Below are positions 35,143-41,957 of a stretch of DNA of 64,000 nucleotides, piece after piece. A model generated the notes under the pieces. The model saw nothing but the letters and a program-made list of their open reading frames with translations. It was not told the DNA's origin and ran no database searches. The DNA is from Actinomycetes bacterium. GTDB taxonomy: Bacteria; Actinomycetota; Acidimicrobiia; Acidimicrobiales; Microtrichaceae. Position 1 is the first letter of the stretch, and each line of letters opens with the position of its first letter. The position numbers and the translations under genes are program-made. Where the stretch lies: the NCBI GenBank assembly GCA_024222295.1, contig JAAEPF010000002.1, forward strand, positions 1 to 64,000, read 5' to 3'.

Positions 35143-35320
35143 GATCAGGTACCCGGCGGTCCGCTTGGCCCGCCGATCCGAGCGGAGAAGATCGAGGCTC
35201 CCGGGTCGTTCATGTCGGAAGGCTTGCACAATCGGTTGGTGCAGTAGTGGCGACCGTGCGCAGAGTGAGCTCGTCCACGTCCCACTCTCGCGCGTGGCAA
35301 CAGGCCTTCGGGGCGAAGAG

Positions 35321-35346
35321 CGTTGGTTCACCCGGGTGAACCAACG
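35321..35346. repeat. 26-bp perfect palindrome between two minus-strand genes
   Basis: CGTTGGTTCACCC is followed directly by its exact reverse complement. It lies 13 nt downstream of the stop of the FAD dehydrogenase and about 180 bp upstream of the TMEM175-type gene. As RNA it would form an 11-bp stem with a CCGG loop, but there is no T-run on the minus strand. It could be a Rho-independent-like terminator without U-tract or a regulator-binding site. Confidence 0.7.
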
Positions 35347-35359
35347 AGGTGTAACCGAT

Positions 35360-36862
35360 CTAGCGCCGTGCCGGCGGGCCAGCCGTCGCGGCCGAGCGAC
35401 CGGCGCGGCGGCCGAAGTAGGTGCCATCAGCGAGCGAGATGCCGCTCACGTAACCAGCGCCAGCGATCCCGGCAGTCGTTCGTCCGGCCGCGAACAGGCC
35501 GGGAACCGGCTGCCCCGACTCGTCGAGCACGGATCCGTTGGCGGACGTTTGCAGGCCGCCGAGCGTGAAGGAGGCGTAGAAGCTGCCCTCCACGGTCATG
35601 TCGACCGCTCCGAACGGCGGCTCGAGGGGGATGACCCACTCGGGGTCCTTCTGGTACTCGGGGTCCTCGCCATGTTGGGCATGCGAGTTGTATCGCTCGA
35701 GCGTGTCAACGAGTGAGCCGTCGGGCAGGCCCATCTCGGCCTCGAGTTCCGCGGCCGACTCGGCGACCCACCTGGGCTTGTAGCCGGCGATGTTCACCGC
35801 GAACGTCTCGTCGGAGTGGATGAAGAACATCTGGCCATCGTTGTCGAGCAGCGAGGCCTTGCCTACCCGGCCCGCATAGGTGTCCTCGTTGATGAATCGC
35901 TTGCCTTTGCCGTTCACGAGGACGCCGCGCACCAGTGAGCGCGGTGGGGTGAGCGGCAGACCGACTTCGATGTGTGCCATGCCGGTCGCCACGGCGCCCA
36001 CTCCCTGTGCCATGCGGATGGCCGCACCATCGTCGAACTCGGTGCCGATCGGCACGTTGACCCGGGACACTGCTGGGCAATGCTGCGCCACCATCTCGGG
36101 GTTGAACGTGAATCCGCCGGCGGTGAGCACGACGCCCAAGCGCGCCCCGACTGTCGAGGCCTCGCCGTCGATCGTGGCTTGCACGCCCACGACCTCTCCC
36201 TTGTCCACAGCGAGGCGATCGACGCGGGCGTCGGTGATCACCGACACCCCCGCGGCGCGTACCGCCTCGGTGAGCCGCTGCATGAGGAAGCCGCCAGCCG
36301 CATCGGGGAACTTCGGGTGGTGGCCGCGGGGCGCGGGTGGCGCGATGTCGTTGAACGGCCAGGAGTCCTCGCCGCCCGAGTAGCACAGCCCCGAGTCGTC
36401 GTCGGGTTCCCGGTCGTGTTCGGGGTGGTAGCGGGGCTCGAAGGGAACGCCGTGGTCGACCAGCCAGTGGAAGTGCCCGACGCTGTCGCGGCAGAACTCA
36501 TGCACCTTTGCCTCGTTCACGCCCGGTCCGCAGGCAGCGGTCAGGAAAGCCTCCATGGCCTCTGGTGTGTCGTCGAACCCGCAGGCATTCTGGATGGGCG
36601 TGCCGCCGCCCATATAGATGATCCCGCCCGACATTGCCGAGGTGCCGCCACCTATGGCGGCTGCCTCGAGTACGAGCACCTCGGCCCCTGCTTCGGCAGC
36701 CTCGATCGCTGCGCATGCACCCGCGCACCCGAGACCCACGACCACCACATCGGCGCTCAGGTCAGCGCCGGAATCGGCTGCCGCTGTACCCGAAGCCTCT
36801 GCTGGCGGAATCGGCAGGGTCAGGCTCGCCGACGGGTCGCCCGGTAGTCGCTCGCCTGCCAT
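35360..36862 (-). CDS. FAD-dependent oxidoreductase, fumarate reductase/ketosteroid dehydrogenase-like
   Basis: A 500-residue flavoprotein. The N-terminal dinucleotide fold is VVVVGLGCAGACAAIEAAEAG (about residues 39-59; GxGxxG with Ala/Cys) ending in VLVLEAA. It is followed by GGGTSAMSGGIIYMGGG, typical of the succinate dehydrogenase/fumarate reductase flavoprotein group that includes 3-ketosteroid dehydrogenases. The C-terminal FAD motif is LFAAGRTTAGIAGAGYVSG. The first 35 residues are a flexible Ser/Ala-rich extension, not a clear signal peptide. Substrate is not assignable; actinobacterial relatives often act on steroid or unsaturated-acid intermediates. TAGCAT at 36869-36874, 6 nt upstream, fixes the ATG. 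Confidence 0.82.
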   Translation of the reverse strand: MAGERLPGDPSASLTLPIPPAEASGTAAADSGADLSADVVVVGLGCAGACAAIEAAEAGAEVLVLEAAAIGGGTSAMSGGIIYMGGGTPIQNACGFDDTPEAMEAFLTAACGPGVNEAKVHEFCRDSVGHFHWLVDHGVPFEPRYHPEHDREPDDDSGLCYSGGEDSWPFNDIAPPAPRGHHPKFPDAAGGFLMQRLTEAVRAAGVSVITDARVDRLAVDKGEVVGVQATIDGEASTVGARLGVVLTAGGFTFNPEMVAQHCPAVSRVNVPIGTEFDDGAAIRMAQGVGAVATGMAHIEVGLPLTPPRSLVRGVLVNGKGKRFINEDTYAGRVGKASLLDNDGQMFFIHSDETFAVNIAGYKPRWVAESAAELEAEMGLPDGSLVDTLERYNSHAQHGEDPEYQKDPEWVIPLEPPFGAVDMTVEGSFYASFTLGGLQTSANGSVLDESGQPVPGLFAAGRTTAGIAGAGYVSGISLADGTYFGRRAGRSAATAGPPARR

Positions 36863-37010
36863 CGGCGGATGCTACCCAGCCACCTGGTCGACGAGTGGCC
36901 TTGGCGCGGATCCGGCCCCGGACCTCGGCCATGCGAGGTCCAGGTGCGGGCCCATGTGTTCACTGGACGCCGGCCGTCCTTGGGGAGTTCTCTCTTCCTG
37001 TCGAACCGCG

Positions 37011-37024
37011 AGGGAGTACTCCCT
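37011..37024. promoter_or_regulatory. 14-bp perfect palindrome upstream of the macro-domain gene
   Basis: AGGGAGTACTCCCT is fully self-complementary. It lies in the 221-bp region between the divergent FAD dehydrogenase and macro-domain genes, 60 bp before the latter. No other feature is evident in this region. It may be an operator; I found no second copy. Confidence 0.35.
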
Positions 37025-37083
37025 GTGGGATGGACTCCTGTCGTCGCCCCGCTCGTGTGCTCGGGGCTGGGAGAGTGGTGGGC

Positions 37084-37599
37084 GTGCAGATCGGGACATT
37101 CCTCGGCGACATCACGACATTGACCGTGGACGCGATCGTCAACGCTGCGAACGAGCGCCTCACTCGGGGCGGAGGAGTGTGCGGAGCCATCCACACAGCG
37201 GCGGGCCCACAGCTCGCGCTGGCATGTGCGGAAATCGGTGGCTGCGACACCGGGTCAGCGGTGGCCACGCCCGGTTTCGATCTCGCGGCGAGGTGGGTGA
37301 TCCACGCAGTCGGGCCTGTGTGGGATGGCGGCGACCGGGACGAACCCGAACTGCTGGCGTCGGCCTACCGGCGCAGCATCGAGATCGCCGACGAGTTGGG
37401 AGCCGAGTCGATCGCGTTCCCGGCCATCTCGACAGGCATCTACGGCATGCCGCTGGAGGTCGGTTGTGACGTGGCGGTCCGGACACTTGTGGCGCTGGAC
37501 CCCCGCTCGACGCAACGCTGCGTTCTGGTTGCCTTCGATGCGCCGACGCTCGACGCGCTGCAATCCGCTCTGGCTCGGGGCGGGCACAGTTCGGACTGA
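37084..37599 (+). CDS. Macro-domain protein (ADP-ribose/O-acetyl-ADP-ribose hydrolase type)
   Basis: A 171-residue single macro domain, as in the YmdB/MacroD group that removes ADP-ribose from proteins or hydrolyses O-acetyl-ADP-ribose. The binding loops are GDITTLTVDAIVNAANERL, GGGVCGAIHTAAG and AISTGIYGMP, all matching the family. The GTG start follows GGGAGAG by 8 nt; in-frame GTG codons at 37075 and 37078 are alternatives. It is encoded just upstream of the Mau-like operon, but that operon has its own -10 element, so a functional link is not implied. Confidence 0.88.
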   Translation: MQIGTFLGDITTLTVDAIVNAANERLTRGGGVCGAIHTAAGPQLALACAEIGGCDTGSAVATPGFDLAARWVIHAVGPVWDGGDRDEPELLASAYRRSIEIADELGAESIAFPAISTGIYGMPLEVGCDVAVRTLVALDPRSTQRCVLVAFDAPTLDALQSALARGGHSSD

Positions 37600-37643
37600 C
37601 CGCCCTCCGCACATGGGGTGCGATCCGTCGCTATGTTGGCCGC

Positions 37644-38141
37644 GTGGTTCTGGTGGTGGTGTCGATGGTCGGGGCAGGCCTTCTGGTCGCGGCAGGGGTG
37701 TCCAAGCTCGTCGCGGGCGGTGCTGGCCGGGTCGATGGCCTTCCTGATCTCGTGCCACAGGGCCCGTTGCTCGGAATGGTCGAGGTCGGCATCGGGGCTT
37801 GGGCGCTGGTGGCTCCCGGCACGGTGTCGCTGGCCGTTCTCGGGTCCACGTATGCCCTTCTCGCGGCCCTGACCGGTTGGCAGCACAGCATGGGCGTGCA
37901 GGACTGCGGGTGCTTCGGTTCCGCACCCGTGCGGCCGAGCATTTTCCACACGGTCATGAACGCCGGATTCGCGGTCGCTGCGGGCCTCTCGGTGATCGCG
38001 GGTTGGCCCGAGTTGACCGCCGCAGCCCAGGCGGGCGCGGCACTGCTCGCCGTGATGGCCGGCTTCCTCATCTCTGCTGTGTTTTCCGAGGCTGCGGAGG
38101 TGTCTCGCCTCGTGGCCGAGTCCGAGTCGGTGCGCGGCTGA
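37644..38141 (+). CDS. MauE/DoxX-like membrane protein
   Basis: A 165-residue membrane protein with four predicted spans, like MauE and the DoxX-related redox membrane family. The loop after the third span has MGVQDCGCFGSAP; the DCGCFG motif is the hallmark of MauE-type proteins, thought to assist disulfide formation in the methylamine dehydrogenase light chain. TATGTT (37632-37637) is 6 nt before GTG 37644, so this is the first gene of the operon. Its stop overlaps the ATG of the cysteine-rich protein gene (TGATG), coupling their translation. I infer that it shuttles electrons or disulfides for that protein. Confidence 0.8.
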   Translation: MVLVVVSMVGAGLLVAAGVSKLVAGGAGRVDGLPDLVPQGPLLGMVEVGIGAWALVAPGTVSLAVLGSTYALLAALTGWQHSMGVQDCGCFGSAPVRPSIFHTVMNAGFAVAAGLSVIAGWPELTAAAQAGAALLAVMAGFLISAVFSEAAEVSRLVAESESVRG

Positions 38142-40027
38142 TGCGCACCATGGGTCGTCGGCGCACCGAGACCGCGGAGGAGTCCAAGCGGCGCGGCGCC
38201 CTCGCCGGTGGCGGGCTCGCCGACAGGGTCGCCGGGCTGATGGGCCGCGGCATCGACCGACGCAAGCTCCTTCGGCGAACTGCGATGGCCGGCACCGCGA
38301 TGACCGTCGCGCCAGGCACGTTCGTGCTGCGCCCGGGCACCGCCTACGGGGCGATCTGTGCACCGGGGGCCCTCTGCTACGACGGCTACACCGAGTTCTG
38401 CTGCACGCTCTACGGGGCCAACCGCTGTCCGCCCAACTCTGTGCTCGGTGGCTGGTGGAAGGTCGACGGCCATGAGTTCTGCGGCGGCGGCCCGCGCTAC
38501 TACATGGATTGCCACGGCACCTGCGGTGGCTGCGGCTGCCCGGGCAACGGGGTGTGCAGCGGAGGTTGTGCCGACACCACTTGCGGTTGCGCCTGGGGCG
38601 ACTGCAACAACCGCAAGGCCGGTTGCACCCACTTCCGCTATGGCCAGTGCAACCAGCACATGGCGTGCCTCGGTCCGATCAAGTGCCGTGTGGTCTCCTG
38701 CACGGAACCGTGGAAGCTCGATGGTTCGTGCACCCAGGCGGTGCGCACCGACAACGTCACCCGCTACCACCACCGGCCGTGCCTCATGGTCGACGCAGTC
38801 GGCAACCTCGACGCGATCGACGTGGTGCCCGGCGGCGTGCGCCTCCGGGGCTGGACCCTCGACCCCGGCACCGTGGGACCCAACACGGTCAACGTCTACT
38901 CCTGTCTCAGGCCTGCCGGCTCCTTCCAGGCAGCCCTGCCGCGCGCGGATGTCGGATCGGCGTGGCCGAGCCACGGCCCCAACCACGGCTTCGACATCTT
39001 CCTGCGACTCTGCCCGGGTGAGCAGTTGGTCTCGGTCGCCTCCATCGACACCTCGGGGCAGGGGTCGACGTGGATCGGCCACCAGATGGTCAACATCACC
39101 GGCCAGGGCTTCGGCCACTTCGACGTCGCCACCGCCGATGTCGGGCAGATAACGGTGGGCGGCTGGGTGATCGATCCCGATGCCTACGCCTCGTCGGGCA
39201 TCGACATCACCGTCGACGGCCAGCTGGTTCGCAGCGTGGTGGCCGACCGCTACCGGTCAGACCTCGAAGCGGCATATCCGCACCTCGGCGGCAACTACGG
39301 ATTCGAAGAGGTGATCCCCGCCACACCCGGTGAGCACACGGTCTGCATCGTCGCCCGCAACGCCAACGCAGGCGTCGACGTGGATCTCGGCTGCCGCACC
39401 GTGACGGTGGGGACCCATCCGCAGGGGGTGCTCGAGTCCGTCACTTCGCCGGGCCCCGGGCAGGTCCGCCTCGTTGGCTGGGCGTCCGACGACGATTCCC
39501 GCGCCGCGATCGATGTCGACGTCACAGTGGCCGGCATCTCGGTCGGGCGGTTCACCGCCGATGCTGCGCGGGGCGACGGACACGACGGCCATGGGTTCGA
39601 CATCACGCTCAACTCCGTGGGTTCCGGTGACCAGGAAGTCTGCGTGACCGCACTCAACGTCGGCCAGGGTGCCGATGTGCAGCTCGGCTGCTCGCCGGTA
39701 CTCGTGGCATCGGTGGCTGCCGGCGAGGTCACAGAGCTCGCAGCGATCGAGGCCGGCGTGCGGGTGACTGCGACCGGTGTGTTGCAGGTGGGCGGAGCCG
39801 ACCCGGCGACGCTGAGGCTGCTGGTCGACGGCGGCTACCGCGCATCGTTTCGCCCGGGACCCGATGGAGGCACGTGGGACTTCGATGTGCCCCCGGGCGA
39901 GCATGAGGTCGCGGTGGTCGCAAAGGTCGATGGCCCGGCGACGGTGCCGGTGGTGATGGCCACAGCCAGGCTGACCGTGCCCGGCGCACCGGTGGCGGCG
40001 CCCGCCGAAGCTGGTGTGCAGCCATGA
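38141..40027 (+). CDS. Tat-exported cysteine-rich protein, MauA-like domain plus GWxxDP-type repeats
   Basis: A 628-residue exported protein. DRRKLLRR (Arg40-Arg41) followed by a hydrophobic stretch is a Tat signal. Residues 73-214 contain 22 cysteines, with CC at 87-88 and RCPPNSVLGGWW at 95-106. The CPP...W pattern, Tat export and the MauE/MauD-like neighbours resemble the methylamine dehydrogenase light chain, in which two Trp form the TTQ cofactor. Trp105/106 and Trp152 (CAWGDC) are candidate partners, spaced about 46 residues against 51 in MauA. From residue 225 on there are three to four beta-rich repeats opening with GWTLDP, GWVIDP or GWASDD, each ending in a conserved CxxA segment. 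No heavy chain is encoded nearby, so enzymatic function is unproven. Confidence 0.7.
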   Translation: MRTMGRRRTETAEESKRRGALAGGGLADRVAGLMGRGIDRRKLLRRTAMAGTAMTVAPGTFVLRPGTAYGAICAPGALCYDGYTEFCCTLYGANRCPPNSVLGGWWKVDGHEFCGGGPRYYMDCHGTCGGCGCPGNGVCSGGCADTTCGCAWGDCNNRKAGCTHFRYGQCNQHMACLGPIKCRVVSCTEPWKLDGSCTQAVRTDNVTRYHHRPCLMVDAVGNLDAIDVVPGGVRLRGWTLDPGTVGPNTVNVYSCLRPAGSFQAALPRADVGSAWPSHGPNHGFDIFLRLCPGEQLVSVASIDTSGQGSTWIGHQMVNITGQGFGHFDVATADVGQITVGGWVIDPDAYASSGIDITVDGQLVRSVVADRYRSDLEAAYPHLGGNYGFEEVIPATPGEHTVCIVARNANAGVDVDLGCRTVTVGTHPQGVLESVTSPGPGQVRLVGWASDDDSRAAIDVDVTVAGISVGRFTADAARGDGHDGHGFDITLNSVGSGDQEVCVTALNVGQGADVQLGCSPVLVASVAAGEVTELAAIEAGVRVTATGVLQVGGADPATLRLLVDGGYRASFRPGPDGGTWDFDVPPGEHEVAVVAKVDGPATVPVVMATARLTVPGAPVAAPAEAGVQP

Positions 40028-40797
40028 CGGTCGTCGTTGCGGTCCTTGCAGTCGTCGTCGTGTTGTTGGCCGTTCTGGTGGTCAGCCTGCTGCGTAGCCA
40101 TGCCGAGATCCTGCGCGCACTCAATGAGATGGGTGTCGACATGGACCCATCCACCCCCACCGCCGCGGCGGCGGACGGCAGCCAGGAGTCGCCGGTCGGC
40201 CGCACCGCCGAAGGAGTCCCCGAGCCCGGCGACGCGCTCGGCCGGGTGGCCGGGGACATAGTGGGGCCCACACCCCAGGGTGATGCGGTGGTGCTGTCGA
40301 TGGCGGTCGGCGACTCGCCCACGCTGATCGCGTTCCTGAGCACGGGATGCATGACCTGTCGGGGCTTCTGGGAGGACATGTCACCGCAGCGTTCGGGGGC
40401 GGCTGAGGGTACGCGCACGGTGATCGTCACCCAGGGACAGGAAGCGGAGTCGCCCTCGGTAGTCGCCGATCTGGCGCCTGACGGAATCCCCGTGGTCATG
40501 TCGACCGATGCGTGGGAGGCCTACGGCATCCCGATCGCCCCGTACTTCGTGCTCGTCGAGCGCGGGCTGGTGGTCGGAGAGGGCGCAGCCGCGGGCTGGG
40601 ACCAGGTGAGGGGACTGCTGGAGCGGGCCCGCCACGACACGGGCCGGTCCGTTCACTCGCGCCGCGAGCTGCTCGGCGGCAACCGGGCGCGCATCGACGC
40701 AGAGCTCAGCGCGGCGAGGATCGAGCCCGGCGACCCGCGTCTGCATCACGACGCGCACGGGTCGGGCGACGACCCGGGTGAAGGGCGCGAGACGTGA
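40024..40797 (+). CDS. MauD/TlpA-like thioredoxin-fold protein, membrane-anchored
   Basis: A 257-residue protein with one N-terminal span (VVAVLAVVVVLLAVLVVSLL), a linker rich in Pro/Ala and a thioredoxin-like domain facing outside. The active site is FLSTGCMTCRGFW (CMTC), close to the CPVC of MauD, and the cis-Pro loop is YGIPIAPYFVLVERG. MauD is needed for correct disulfides in the methylamine dehydrogenase light chain; the same job for the upstream cysteine-rich protein is a reasonable inference. About 60 residues follow the domain, charged and His/Asp-rich at the end. Start and stop overlap neighbouring genes by 4 bp on each side (ATGA, GTGA). Confidence 0.8.
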   Translation: MTVVVAVLAVVVVLLAVLVVSLLRSHAEILRALNEMGVDMDPSTPTAAAADGSQESPVGRTAEGVPEPGDALGRVAGDIVGPTPQGDAVVLSMAVGDSPTLIAFLSTGCMTCRGFWEDMSPQRSGAAEGTRTVIVTQGQEAESPSVVADLAPDGIPVVMSTDAWEAYGIPIAPYFVLVERGLVVGEGAAAGWDQVRGLLERARHDTGRSVHSRRELLGGNRARIDAELSAARIEPGDPRLHHDAHGSGDDPGEGRET

Positions 40798-40865
40798 CGG
40801 CGCTCATCCTGATCGGAATGGCGACCGCTGTGCTCGGAGCCGTCCGGGCCAGCTGGTCGCCTTGA
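40794..40865 (+). CDS. 23-residue membrane micropeptide
   Basis: GTG at 40794 overlaps the stop of the MauD-like gene (GTGA). The frame encodes 23 residues, mostly hydrophobic (TALILIGMATAVLGAVRA), ending at a TGA that is itself part of the GAGGAG ribosome-binding site of the next gene. The overlaps at both ends argue for real, coupled translation, either to make a single-span peptide or to pass ribosomes on to the membrane protein gene. No homologue can be named. Confidence 0.5.
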   Translation: MTALILIGMATAVLGAVRASWSP

Positions 40866-40874
40866 GGAGAGTCG

Positions 40875-41477
40875 ATGCTGTCGAGCATCACGCCGCTCGG
40901 TGAGCGTGCGAAAGGCAACTCATGGGCTCTGACCACGGCCGCGTACGTGGCCGGATCGGCGTTTGGCGGTGCCGCGCTCGGGGTCCTGCTGGCGCCTCTC
41001 GGTGAGCTCATCGGCCGGGTCGCGGGCACCGACGTCCGGCTGGCCCTCACCGCTGCTGTGCTGGTGCTCACTGCCGTGTTCGAGGCCACAGGTGTGCCGA
41101 TTCCCACGATCCGCCGGCAGGTCGACGAGAACTGGCTGCATGCCTACCGGGGCTGGGTGTACGGAGCCGGCTTCGGGCTCCAGCTCGGGTTCGCCCTGGT
41201 CACGATCATCACGTCCTGGTCGACCTGGGCGGTGCTCGCGGTGGCCGTGCTGAGCGGTACCTGGTGGTCTGCGCTGGCCATCGGGGCGACGTTCGGGCTT
41301 GCACGCGGGCTGGTGCTGCTCGCCGCGCGTCGAGCCGACACGCCCCAGCGCCTGGCGGACCTGCATGCTCGCATTGCCTCGTCGGCGGCCCCCACGGCCC
41401 GCGCTACGCGCACGGGCCTCGTCGTGCTGGCGGCGGCCACGGCCGCGGTGGCTGTCGTGTCCGGGGCATCGGCATGA
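40875..41477 (+). CDS. Multi-pass membrane protein of the Mau-like operon
   Basis: A 200-residue protein with about five predicted spans, starting MLSSITPLGERAKGN and continuing into AYVAGSAFGGAALGVLL. A cytosolic loop, IRRQVDENWLHAYRGWVYG, precedes the third span. No cysteine is present, which argues against a CcdA/DsbD-like electron carrier. I do not recognise the family. The last 40 residues form a further hydrophobic segment. GAGGAG 6 nt before ATG 40875 is a strong ribosome-binding site. Its stop overlaps the next start (ATGA). By context it may export, anchor or scaffold the cysteine-rich protein; this is inference. Confidence 0.7.
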   Translation: MLSSITPLGERAKGNSWALTTAAYVAGSAFGGAALGVLLAPLGELIGRVAGTDVRLALTAAVLVLTAVFEATGVPIPTIRRQVDENWLHAYRGWVYGAGFGLQLGFALVTIITSWSTWAVLAVAVLSGTWWSALAIGATFGLARGLVLLAARRADTPQRLADLHARIASSAAPTARATRTGLVVLAAATAAVAVVSGASA

Positions 41478-41941
41478 CCTACCGGCTGGCGGCGCACGGC
41501 CTGTCGATCGTGGTCCCCACGGGTTGGGAGGCGTCCATCACCCTCACCCATGGCGACGGCCCCGGAGAGAACGGCGCCGAGGGCACTGACCACGCCGTGT
41601 TGCACCTGGCCAACTTCGCGCTGCCCAACCCGCGCGGTGACTTCGGTGGCAGTCCGATCGACACGATGGCGTCCAACCAGATCTTCCTGGCTCTGGTCGA
41701 GTTCGACTCGGCTGCGGCCTCGGCGCCGCTGTACCGCCAGCGCGGCCTTGCCACCATCACGGCCGACGGATTCAGGCGCGAGACGATGCACCGCCCGGTG
41801 CCCGGCCAAGCGGGACACCAGCAGTTCTTCAACGAGGCGGGCCGGGCGTTCTGCCTCTACAGCGCGGTCGGTAGCTACCGCCGCCGCCAGCAGCTCGCGA
41901 CCGGCGTGATGATGGTCATGTCAACGCTGCGGATCGACTGA
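41474..41941 (+). CDS. Small protein of unknown function, last gene of the Mau-like operon
   Basis: A 155-residue protein without signal peptide or membrane span. It begins YRLAAHGLSIVVPTGWEASI, a short beta hairpin with PTGWEA, then VLHLANFALPNPRGDFGG and a region with paired aromatic residues (QQFFNEAGRAFCLYSAVG). PxGWE openings occur in LpqN/PsbP-like folds that bind at membranes, but the match is too short to assign. One Cys is present. The start overlaps the stop of the preceding gene by 4 bp. It is convergent with the DNA methyltransferase gene (16 bp). Confidence 0.6.
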   Translation: MTYRLAAHGLSIVVPTGWEASITLTHGDGPGENGAEGTDHAVLHLANFALPNPRGDFGGSPIDTMASNQIFLALVEFDSAAASAPLYRQRGLATITADGFRRETMHRPVPGQAGHQQFFNEAGRAFCLYSAVGSYRRRQQLATGVMMVMSTLRID

Positions 41942-41957
41942 CCGGGGTAGCCGCAGG

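Noticed and set aside
37644-41941. A complete methylamine utilisation (mau) cluster
   Set aside because: MauE-, MauA- and MauD-like members are present, but no heavy chain (MauB), amicyanin or MauG is encoded here, so growth on methylamine is not supported.
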